DNA of 64,000 nt from Clostridioides mangenotii TR (lineage in GTDB: Bacteria > Bacillota > Clostridia > Peptostreptococcales > Peptostreptococcaceae): the NCBI RefSeq assembly GCF_000498755.1, contig NZ_AXUS01000001.1:1-64000 (forward strand), given 5' to 3'. The notes beneath the pieces were generated by a model that worked only from the letters and a program-made list of their open reading frames with translations, was not told the DNA's origin and did not search any database. A program made the position numbers and the translations under genes. Positions 52,425-60,960 of this stretch are shown here, piece by piece. The number at the start of each line of letters is the position of its first letter. The stretch's first letter is position 1.

Positions 52425-54491
52425 TATAGTAAAACAAGTTTTTAAAAAAGAAATGATAGATATATTAAGAGATAAAAAGACGTTATTTATGATGATAGTA
52501 CTTCCTATAATTTTATATCCTCTTATGATGGTTGGAACATCGCAAATAATGATGATGTCTATGAATGATCTAAATGAACAAGAGATAAATATAGCCTTTA
52601 GTTCAGAGCCAGACAAAGAATTGGTAAATACTATAAAAGATCCAAGGTCTGAACAGAGAAATATCAAGGATGAAAAGCCCTCAAAAGTTAATGTAATTAA
52701 AGTAAAAGATTTTAAAAAGGCAATATCTGATGGAAAGATAGATGCGTATGTAGATATCCAAATAAGTGAAGATAAAATGGACTACAGTGTATACATAGAT
52801 TCATCTGCAAATAAAGCTTCAGTTGTCTCTAGTAGGATTGAAGATGCTTTTAATGAGTATAAAGGTGAATTAGTAGATAAAAATATAAAAGAAAGTGGTA
52901 TGAGCCTGATAAAGTACTTAATCCAATAACTTATAAAGAAGTAGATGTAGCGAAGAGCGAAGAAGTAGCTGGTAATCTTTTAGGTAGAATTCTTCCATTT
53001 ATACTGGTTATAGGGATACTTATGGGAGCAATATATCCAGCAATTGATGTAATGGCAGGAGAAAAAGAGAGAGGTACTCTTGAGACGTTATTTACTTTGC
53101 CTATATCTAATTTAGAGTTAATTATAGGTAAATATCTATCGGTGTCTTTAATAGCTATACTTTCGGCTGTATTCAATATACTATCGATGGTCATGTCCAT
53201 AGCTTTAATAATTAACAGCTCTGGTGATTTAGCAGAAACGGGATTCTCTGTCTCTAATTTTAGCAGTTTAACGTTACCTATAATAATTACATTAGTTTGT
53301 ATATGTATATTTGCAATGGTAATATCTGCAGTTAGTATGTGTGTGTGCTCTCTAGCTAAAAGCTTCAAAGAAGCACAAAATTATATTACTCCTTTAATGC
53401 TTGTAGTAATGTTGCCTTCGTATGTATCTATGGTGCCGAATATGGAGTTAAATGGATTAAATGCGATGATACCAGTTGTAAATATATCATTGCTTATAAA
53501 GAGTGTACTTTCATTTAACAGCAGCTTCGCTCTTATAGGTGTAGTACTTCTATCAAATATAATCTTTGTTATAATGGCTTTGTTAGTACTATCAAAACTA
53601 TTTAATTCAGAGGAAATTCTATTTGGTAATGGAAGAGGGTTTTCTTTCTTAGAGAAGAGATCAAATATCAAAAAAGGTACCTTACCTAAACCTAGTGATG
53701 GATTTGCCGCATATATACTTGCTCTTGTTTTACTTATATTTGTAGGAAGTTATGTACAAATGAAATACGGAATGTATGGTATTGTAATGACGCAGGCTAT
53801 ATTTATAATCATTGTATTTTCATTTATTTTCTATATAAAGTCAAATCCTATAGAAGTTTTAAGCTTGAGAGCGCCTAAAATATTACATGTAGTCGGTTCT
53901 TTAATTATTTATATAATAGGCTATATTTTAATAATAATGATTACAAATATGCTTCTTAAATTGCTTCCAGAAAATATGAAGGTTGTTGAAGCTTTAAATG
54001 ATGCACTTTATATAAAGGGAAATCTGCCTCTAAATATATTGATTATTGCAGGAACTCCAGCGATTTGTGAAGAGCTGTTATTTAGAGGGTTTATATTCTC
54101 TTCTCTAAAAAATATTCAAACTAATAAAAAAGATAGCAAGAAAGCAATTATTTTTGCTATATTAGTAAGTTCATTGCTGTTTGGTATAATGCATATGAAC
54201 TTTATAAGAATAATACCTACTACAATACTGGGAATAATTTTTGCATATACACTGCATAAATCTGGTTCTATATTTGTGCCAATGTTTTTACATTTTATCA
54301 ATAACTCTATATCTGTAATAGGAATACATTTTCTAAAAGCCAATCCACATTTAGGATTTATAACTATGAAAAATGATTTGTTAGATTTTGATTTATACAG
54401 GTACTTGGCGATATTTGCAGTGTACTTTATTTTATTCCAGAGCATTAAGTTTATTAAATCAAAGAAAAAAGTAAAATTCAGTGTTGAATAA
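52414..54491 (+). pseudogene. NatB-like ABC-2 permease fused to a CPBP intramembrane protease, one frame break
   Basis: Membrane protein of about 690 residues. The N-terminal ABC-2 permease starts with KKEMIDILRDKKTLFMMIVLPIILYPLMM, has a soluble loop, and continues PFILVIGILMGAIYPAIDVMAGEKERGTLETLFTLP. The C-terminal CPBP (Abi) protease domain (from about residue 480) has the EExxxR motif in CEELLFRGFIFSSL and the His motifs FGIMHMNF and FVPMFLHFINNS. The frame breaks near 52900: one added base joins NIKESG to EPDKVLNPITYKEVDVAKSE. The start is the GTG at 52414, after AGAGGTG. The fusion is known in clostridial and bacillar Na+/drug exporters. The substrate is unknown. Confidence 0.85.
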
Positions 54492-54551
54492 TAGGGTAAT
54501 AATATTCTGCTTATTAGTAAATAATAGAATTAAAATAAGGAGGTTATTATT

Positions 54552-55177
54552 ATGAAAAAATAAGTACATTATTAATAATGCTGTTATTAGTATCTTCTTT
54601 AACAGCTTGTGGTATGAATACAAATAAAGAAAGGGCAAAATCTGATAAACAAAGTATAACGAGTGATGTTAAAGATGAAGTATATGAAAATAATCAAGAG
54701 GCAGATAAAGTGTCGAAAGAAGATAATTTAAAAGATAAAAAACTAGAATTATCTTATACGGAGGCTATAGAAAAGTTCAGAGAAAAACACAAAAATACTG
54801 ACATTGTAGAACTAGAGCTTGACAAAAATCACAATAACTATCTTTACGATATAGAAGCCGTTGATGATGAAAACAAGTATGAGTTCAGTATAGACGCACA
54901 GACTTCTAAAATCGTAAAAGATGAAACTGAGATGCTTGATGAACATGAGAAAAATGGAGTTGCAAGAGATCGAAAAATAAATTTTGACGAAGCAATAATA
55001 CCAAGCAAGGCTATGGATATCGCTACTAAAAAACAAAATGGGATAGTAAAAGAGTGGTCTTTGAAAAATAAAAATAGTATAACATACTATGAAGTAAAAA
55101 TAATAGAAAACAAAACAGAACAGAAGGTAAAAGTTGACGCTAAAAGCTCTGAAGTATTAGAAGTAGAAAAAGATTAA
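54552..55177 (+). CDS. PepSY-domain lipoprotein (frame break after start codon)
   Basis: Exported lipoprotein of about 208 residues. AGGAGG and an ATG at 54552 are followed by A6 and an immediate stop (codons ATG AAA AAA TAA). One more A gives a normal lipoprotein start, MKKISTLLIMLLLVSSLTACG, with the lipobox LTAC. If the sequence is right, translation could begin only at the ATG at 54578 and the signal would lose its basic end. The mature protein has two PepSY-like repeats (ELSYTEAIEKFREKHKNTDIVELELDKNHNNYLYDIEAVD and a second at DEAIIPSKAMDIATKKQNGIVKEWSLKNKNSITYYEVKI). Such domains are thought to inhibit or tether peptidases. Confidence 0.82.
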
Positions 55178-55192
55178 TAATAGATTAAAATT

Positions 55193-55246
55193 TTAAAGGC
55201 TGTATTCATAAGTAAATTATTGTACTTTTGATATAGCCTTTTTTAA
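55193..55246 (+). terminator. Terminator after the PepSY lipoprotein
   Basis: AAAGGCTGTAT / ATATAGCCTTT arms with a long loop, then T run. Confidence 0.65.
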
Positions 55247-55440
55247 CTGTATTTTACTATTTATAAAAATTTCCATAAAGTATCTATAATTGAGTATTCA
55301 ATATACATCTATTTGAGTTTATTATTTCACATAACAAATTTTTCGAATGCTTCGAATATTTTTGAACTTATTTTAAATTTCTTGTTTAAGAATTAATTTA
55401 CTTGGTATAAATATAACAATATAACTGGGAGGGGATAATT

Positions 55441-57975
55441 ATGTCACTAAAATCGTTAGAAATTAAAAAGAACTTACATTGGGTTGGAGCACTAGATCCA
55501 GATCTTAGAGTGTTTGATATTATAATGTATACTCCATACGGAACTACATATAATTCTTATGTTCTAAAAGGTAGTAAAAAGACAGTATTATTTGAAACTG
55601 TTAAAGACAAGACATTTGACCAATACATTGAAAGACTAAAAGATTTAGAAATTGACTTGAACACAGTTGACTACATAGTAGTAAGTCACACAGAACCTGA
55701 CCATGCCGGTAGCGTTGAAAGAATGCTAGACTTAGCGCCAAATGCTAAGATAGTTGCATCTGAAAGAGCTGTTACTTTCCTTAAGGAAATCGTTAACAGA
55801 GATTTTGAATACATAACTGTTGAAGATGGAGATACACTTTCTTTGGGAGATAAAACTCTTGAGTTCTATTCAGTACCGATGTTACACTGGCCAGACACTA
55901 TTTATACATATATCAAAGAAGACAAGACATTAGTTACTTGTGATTCATTTGGTAGCCATTACAGCAATGAAAAAATAGTAAATACATTAAATGAAGAAGA
56001 AGAAAATAACTACCTTGACGCTTTAAGATACTACTACGACAATATAATGGGTCCATTTAAACCATTTGTTGTAACTGCAGTCGATAAAATAAGAGATTTG
56101 GATATCGATGTTATCTGTCCAGGTCACGGACCAGTTCTTACTGAAAACCCAAGAAGAATAGTAGATTTATACTACAAGTGGAGTTCTGAAGAGCAATTAG
56201 TTTTAGAAAAAGAAGTCACAATATGCTATGTTTCAGCTTATGGATACACGAAAACTGTAGCAGATACTGTGAAAGATTATATAGAAAAAAATACAGATTA
56301 TAAAGTAAACACTTTTGATTTAGTAGATAGCAAGTTAGAGGAAGTTATGCCTAAGGTCATAAATTCTCAAGGAATTATACTTGGTACACCTACAATATTA
56401 GGAGATGCGTTACCACCTATATGGAACATATTAATGTCTCTTAACCCAGTAATTCACGGTGGAAAAGTTGCATCTGTATTTGGATCATATGGTTGGAGTG
56501 GTGAAGGTACTGAAAACCTTATGGAGAGATTAAAACAGTTGCGAATGGTTACTATAGAGCCACTAGCTGTTAACTTCAAGCCATCACACGAAGAGATTGG
56601 GTATATAAATCAATACGCTGACAAATTTGTAGAAAAATTAAAGCATACATTCTCTAAGAAAAAAGGTAAGAAGAGATTTAAATGTGTTATATGTAATGAA
56701 ATATTTGACGGTGATGAGCCACCGCAAGTTTGCCCAGCGTGTGGAGCTAAAGAAGATCAATTTATAGAAGTTTACGAAGAGGAAATCCTTTACCATAAAG
56801 ATACTAATGAACACTATGTAGTTGTTGGAAATGGTGGAGCTGGATTCTATGCAGCAGATGCAATAAGAAAGAGAAACAACACTTGTGATATAACTATGAT
56901 AAGTGATGAGAGCGAATTAACATACTACAGACCAGCACTTTCTGATGGTTTAAACGAAGTACTAGGAAAAGATTTCTACATAGCAGATAAAAAATGGTAT
57001 GAAGACAACAATATAATAGTTAGATTAGAAACAAGAGTAGACAAGGTAAACGATAAAGATTCTACTTTATCTATAGGAAATGAAACATTAAAATACGATA
57101 AACTTATAATAGCCACAGGAAGTAGCAACTTTATACCTCCAATAGCTGGTCATGACTTTGACAATGTATATACACTTAGAAATAAAAAACACCTAGAAAC
57201 TATAAAAGTTGCAACAGACAAAGCTAAAAAAGTTGTAGTAATAGGTGGAGGACTTCTTGGACTAGAAGCAGCTTGGGAGTTCAGACTAAAAGGATTAGAA
57301 GTAGTAGTAGCTGAAGCTATGGACAATATTCTGTGCAGACAACTTGACACTGAAGGAAGTGCAATACTTAGCAGATGCATAGAAGATGATGCTAAAGTAA
57401 CAGTTATGACTGGAGTTGCAGTCGAATCAATAGAAAAAGCTAACGGAAAAACAAATGTAGTATTCAAAGATGGAAACAAAATTGACTGTGATATAGTTGT
57501 GTTCTCAATAGGAGTAAGATCAAACATAGGAATAGCGAAAAACACATCATTAGAAGTAGAAAGAGGAATAGTAGTAAACAAAAACATGAAGACTTCTGTA
57601 GATAATATATTCGCATGTGGAGACGTAGCGCAAATAGAAAACTCAGTATTAGCAATCTGGCCAACAGCAATAGAAATGGGTAGAATTGCAGGAGCTAATG
57701 CGTGCGGTGACGAAATCGAGTTTGAAAATGAATGCTACCCAGTATCACTAGATGCTATGGAAGCAAAAGTATTTACTCTAGGAAATATACAAGACTACGA
57801 TGGAGAATTATGTTTAAAAGATCCTAAGAATAAGATTTACAAAAAGTTATTTATCAAAGATGACAAGTTAGTTGGAGCTATACTAATAAATGATATGAGT
57901 TCAACTGTTAAGGTAATGAGACTTATGGCACAAGATGCTAGTACGAGTGAAGTTGCCAATGAACATATTATTTAA
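55441..57975 (+). CDS. Flavodiiron protein fused to rubredoxin and NADH:rubredoxin oxidoreductase
   Basis: Complete NADH-driven O2 (or NO) reductase in one chain of 844 residues. Residues 1-250 are a metallo-beta-lactamase-like diiron domain with the ligand motif SHTEPDHAGS (82-91) and further ligands in CDSFGSHYS and CPGHGP. Residues 258-400 are flavodoxin-like, binding FMN (VSAYGYTKTVADTV). Residues 411-445 are rubredoxin (FKCVICNEIFDGDEPPQVCPACG). The rest is an FAD/NAD oxidoreductase (VVGNGGAGFYAADAIRKR, VVIGGGLLGLEAAWEFRLKG, IFACGDVAQ). This is the class F flavodiiron layout of clostridia (C. difficile FdpF). The complete set of domains should let NADH electrons flow to O2 with no partner. 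GGGAGGGG precedes the ATG. Confidence 0.95.
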   Translation: MSLKSLEIKKNLHWVGALDPDLRVFDIIMYTPYGTTYNSYVLKGSKKTVLFETVKDKTFDQYIERLKDLEIDLNTVDYIVVSHTEPDHAGSVERMLDLAPNAKIVASERAVTFLKEIVNRDFEYITVEDGDTLSLGDKTLEFYSVPMLHWPDTIYTYIKEDKTLVTCDSFGSHYSNEKIVNTLNEEEENNYLDALRYYYDNIMGPFKPFVVTAVDKIRDLDIDVICPGHGPVLTENPRRIVDLYYKWSSEEQLVLEKEVTICYVSAYGYTKTVADTVKDYIEKNTDYKVNTFDLVDSKLEEVMPKVINSQGIILGTPTILGDALPPIWNILMSLNPVIHGGKVASVFGSYGWSGEGTENLMERLKQLRMVTIEPLAVNFKPSHEEIGYINQYADKFVEKLKHTFSKKKGKKRFKCVICNEIFDGDEPPQVCPACGAKEDQFIEVYEEEILYHKDTNEHYVVVGNGGAGFYAADAIRKRNNTCDITMISDESELTYYRPALSDGLNEVLGKDFYIADKKWYEDNNIIVRLETRVDKVNDKDSTLSIGNETLKYDKLIIATGSSNFIPPIAGHDFDNVYTLRNKKHLETIKVATDKAKKVVVIGGGLLGLEAAWEFRLKGLEVVVAEAMDNILCRQLDTEGSAILSRCIEDDAKVTVMTGVAVESIEKANGKTNVVFKDGNKIDCDIVVFSIGVRSNIGIAKNTSLEVERGIVVNKNMKTSVDNIFACGDVAQIENSVLAIWPTAIEMGRIAGANACGDEIEFENECYPVSLDAMEAKVFTLGNIQDYDGELCLKDPKNKIYKKLFIKDDKLVGAILINDMSSTVKVMRLMAQDASTSEVANEHII

Positions 57976-58037
57976 AATGGTGGGAAAAAATGCGAATTGA
58001 TTAAGATGAATTAAAAATAAATAAGACATACTGAACC

Positions 58038-58157
58038 AAAGTTAATGGATAGTATAAAGTGAAAATACATAAAACGTCCAGCACACTTACAGATTTTTTA
58101 CCAATCTGTGGTGCTGGACGTCTTTTGGATTTTTAATTTCTACTATCCATTAACTTT
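58038..58157. repeat. 17-bp perfect inverted repeat around a terminator
   Basis: AAAGTTAATGGATAGTA (58038-58054) is the exact reverse complement of 58141-58157, which covers the last codons and stop of the superoxide dismutase gene. The terminator at 58071-58126 lies between the arms. Confidence 0.75.
58071..58126. terminator. Bidirectional terminator between the flavodiiron and SOD genes
   Basis: AAAACGTCCAGCACA / TGTGGTGCTGGACGTCTTTT with an inner CAGATT / AATCTG hairpin; T run on both strands. Confidence 0.85.
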
Positions 58158-58862
58158 ATTTTCCTTCATTCCACCATTGAAATTCTCAAGAGCTTGTTTC
58201 CAATTAATAACATTGAACCAGTTATCTATATAATCAGCTCTAACATTCTTGTACTTCAAATAGTAAGCATGTTCCCAAACATCTAACCCAATCACAGGGG
58301 TCAAATTATCTGACACAGGGCTGTTTTGATTCGGTGTAGTGACTATTGATAGCTTTCCGCTAGAATCTTTCACTAACCAAGCCCAGCCAGATCCAAATAC
58401 ACTAGATGAGGCTTGTTTAAATTGCTCTTTAAAATTTTCAAAAGATCCAAAATCTCTTTCTATAGAAACTCTTAGTTCTTCTGAAGGTTCGGTTTTATCT
58501 GGTGACATAATGTCAAAGAAAAAACCATGATTATATGCTCCACCAGCGTTGTTTAAAACAGTTTTTTGAATATCTTTAGGCAGTGTGTCGATGTTTTGCA
58601 GAAGCTCAACAAGAGAGTATTTGTATAACTCTGGATATTTTTCTAGAGCTTTATTTAGATTATCGACGTATGCTTGATAGTGCTTATTGTGGTGCAAAAT
58701 CATTGTTTCTTTGTCAATATACGGCTCTAATGCATCGTAAGCGTATGGCAAAGGTTTAACTTTAAAAGCATTTTGATTAGGTGCTAATGCAATTGAGTTA
58801 GTTAACGATGAAATTGTAAAAATAAATGATAAAACTAATGTAACTAAAAATTTTTTCTTCAT
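58143..58862 (-). CDS. sodA: Exported Fe/Mn superoxide dismutase
   Basis: Converts superoxide to peroxide and oxygen. Residues 1-27 form a signal peptide-like hydrophobic N-terminus (KKKFLVTLVLSFIFTISSLTNSIALA), unusual for this normally cytosolic family. The metal ligands are visible: MILHHNKHYQAYV, NNAGGAYNHGFFF and GLDVWEHAYY (Asp and His). The total length is 239. GAGGTGATTTT precedes the ATG. In C. difficile an exported SodA is, as I recall, a spore-coat enzyme linked to coat cross-linking, so a similar role here is plausible but unproven. Whether Fe or Mn is used cannot be read safely. Confidence 0.93.
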   Translation of the reverse strand: MKKKFLVTLVLSFIFTISSLTNSIALAPNQNAFKVKPLPYAYDALEPYIDKETMILHHNKHYQAYVDNLNKALEKYPELYKYSLVELLQNIDTLPKDIQKTVLNNAGGAYNHGFFFDIMSPDKTEPSEELRVSIERDFGSFENFKEQFKQASSSVFGSGWAWLVKDSSGKLSIVTTPNQNSPVSDNLTPVIGLDVWEHAYYLKYKNVRADYIDNWFNVINWKQALENFNGGMKENKVNG

Positions 58863-59087
58863 AAAATCACCTCATTAATAGTATATCTTTGTTATACAAA
58901 ACTATTAGGACATTTAATGGAATATAATCAATAAATTTCTTTTTTGGTTTTTTATATTTTAGGTTAAATCATTAGAATCTTATTAGAATAGCTGCGATTT
59001 TGAGGACAAATCAGTAGTAAAAATGATATAATACTATTAATAATGAAGGAAACTTTAATAAATAAGATAAGTAAGGAGATTAAAACT

Positions 59088-59666
59088 ATGGGTATAACAT
59101 TGGCAAAAGGACAAAAAGTAGATTTGACAAAAACAAATCCAGGTCTTAAAGACATTTTAGTTGGATTGGGTTGGGATACTAATAAATATGATGGTGGCTC
59201 TGATTTTGATTTGGATTCAGCTGTTTTTTTGACTGGATCTAATGGTAGTGTTACGAATGATGGTGATTTCGTGTTCTACAATAACTTAAAGCACAGTTCA
59301 GGTTCAGTTGAGCATTTGGGCGACAATAGAACAGGTGAAGGTGATGGAGATGATGAAGAAGTATTAGTTAATTTATCAAAGGTACCAAATAATATAGATA
59401 AAATATCATTTACTGTAACTATTCACGATGCTTTAGAAAGAAGACAAAATTTTGGACAAGTAAGTAATTCATATATCAGAATAGTAAATAAAGATTCAAA
59501 TGAAGAACTTATCAAATACGAACTTGGAGAAGATTTCAGTATTGAGACTGCAGTAGTTGTAGCAGAACTTTACAGACACAATGGCGAATGGAAATTTAAT
59601 GCTTTAGGAGCTGGGTTTGAAGGTGGACTTGCAGCACTTTGTGGAAACTTTGGTATAAATATATAG
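59088..59666 (+). CDS. TerD-family stress-response protein (copy 1)
   Basis: Calcium-binding TerD-domain protein of 192 residues. Family motifs: [37 protein letters not shown], the Ca2+-site run [19 protein letters not shown] and [15 protein letters not shown]. These cytosolic proteins accompany tellurite and general stress resistance; the biochemical role is unknown. The start is the ATG at 59088 with AAGGAG nine bases before; an ATG at 59043 lies before that site. First of three tandem terD-like genes, followed by a Ca2+-ATPase gene. Confidence 0.92.
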   Translation: MGITLAKGQKVDLTKTNPGLKDILVGLGWDTNKYDGGSDFDLDSAVFLTGSNGSVTNDGDFVFYNNLKHSSGSVEHLGDNRTGEGDGDDEEVLVNLSKVPNNIDKISFTVTIHDALERRQNFGQVSNSYIRIVNKDSNEELIKYELGEDFSIETAVVVAELYRHNGEWKFNALGAGFEGGLAALCGNFGINI

Positions 59667-59720
59667 TTGTTTAGCATATATAAAAAGAGTTTTTAATTTG
59701 AATTTTGACGGGGGGATTTT

Positions 59721-60299
59721 ATGGCAATCGTACTTAAAAAAGGACAAAAAATAGATCTTACTAAAGGAAATCCAGGTCTTAAAAAAATAAAACTTGGACT
59801 TGGATGGGATACTAATTCATTTGACAGTGGACATGACTATGACTTAGATGTTAGTGTATTTATGGTTGGTAAATCCAACAGAGTAGAGAGAGATGAAGAC
59901 TTTATATTCTATAACAATCTAAAGCACAGCTCAGATTCAGTTGAGCATTTAGGAGACAATAGAACTGGTGAAGGCGATGGAGATGACGAGGAAATCGTTA
60001 TGGATTTACCTAAAATACCAGAACATATTGAAAAGGTTGCAGTAACCGTAACAATATACGATGCTGATCAGAGAAGACAGAACTTTGGACAAGTTTCAAA
60101 TTCATATGTAAGAGTAATAAACAATGAAGATGAAGAAGAAATACTTAGATATGACCTTGGAGAAGAGTTTAGTATAGAGACTGCTATAACTGTTTGTGAA
60201 ATATACAGATACAATGGCGAGTGGAAATTTAGTGCTGTTGGCGCAGGTTTTGAAGGCGGGCTTGAGGCACTTTGTAGAAACTACGGATTAAGCGTTTAG
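59721..60299 (+). CDS. TerD-family stress-response protein (copy 2)
   Basis: Same length (192 residues) and motifs as the preceding copy: [71 protein letters not shown]. The two proteins share well over half of their residues by eye, which points to tandem duplication. GGGGGGA precedes the ATG; the gap is 54 bases. Confidence 0.92.
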   Translation: MAIVLKKGQKIDLTKGNPGLKKIKLGLGWDTNSFDSGHDYDLDVSVFMVGKSNRVERDEDFIFYNNLKHSSDSVEHLGDNRTGEGDGDDEEIVMDLPKIPEHIEKVAVTVTIYDADQRRQNFGQVSNSYVRVINNEDEEEILRYDLGEEFSIETAITVCEIYRYNGEWKFSAVGAGFEGGLEALCRNYGLSV

Positions 60300-60330
60300 A
60301 ATATCATAAAGCAAAAAATGGAGGTTTAGT

Positions 60331-60960
60331 ATGTCAATTAATTTAAATAAAGGTGATAAAATAGATTTAAAAAAATCTAATCCAGGTCTGGGTAACATTA
60401 CTGTTGGTCTTGGCTGGGACCCAGTTTCTGAAGGCGGGGGCGGTTTTTTAAAAGCTCTATTGGGTTCAAGTAAAGCTAATATCGACTGTGATGCTTCTGT
60501 TTTTATGTTAGATAATAACGGAAAGCTAGACAATGTAAAGGATTTAATTTATTTTGGAAACTTAAAGAGTAAATGCAGATCTGTTATCCACACTGGAGAT
60601 AATCTAACTGGAGATGGAGATGGAGATGATGAGCAGATATTAGTCGAACTTGATAATATACCAAGTAGAATACATAAACTGCTATTTGTGGTAAATATAT
60701 ATGATTCTATTCGTAGAAATCAGCACTTTGGTATGATAAAAAATGCTTTTATAAGAGTAGTAGATCAAACTACTCGTAAAGAAATAATTAAGTACAATTT
60801 ATCTGATAATTACGCTGATAAGACTACATTAATAGTTGGATGTATTTTTAGAAAAGATGGTAGTTGGCAATTTGAAGCAATAGGTGAGGGAACTAAAGAT
60901 TCAAGTCTTACGGAAGTTTTAAAAAATTTAGAAAAGATTGAGAGAGGTTATGGAATCTAA
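60331..60960 (+). CDS. Divergent TerD-family protein with internal insertion (copy 3)
   Basis: TerD-like protein of 209 residues. It keeps KGDKIDLKKSNPGLGNITVGLGWDP and the acidic run GDNLTGDGDGDDEQILVEL. Copies 1 and 2 have a short loop before the DLD motif, but here there is a Gly-rich insertion VSEGGGGFLKALLGSSKANIDCDASVF, and FGQVSNSY is replaced by FGMIKNAF. The C-terminus is longer (LTEVLKNLEKIERGYGI). It overlaps the Ca2+-ATPase gene by 11 bases, a strong sign that the two act together. Confidence 0.88.
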   Translation: MSINLNKGDKIDLKKSNPGLGNITVGLGWDPVSEGGGGFLKALLGSSKANIDCDASVFMLDNNGKLDNVKDLIYFGNLKSKCRSVIHTGDNLTGDGDGDDEQILVELDNIPSRIHKLLFVVNIYDSIRRNQHFGMIKNAFIRVVDQTTRKEIIKYNLSDNYADKTTLIVGCIFRKDGSWQFEAIGEGTKDSSLTEVLKNLEKIERGYGI

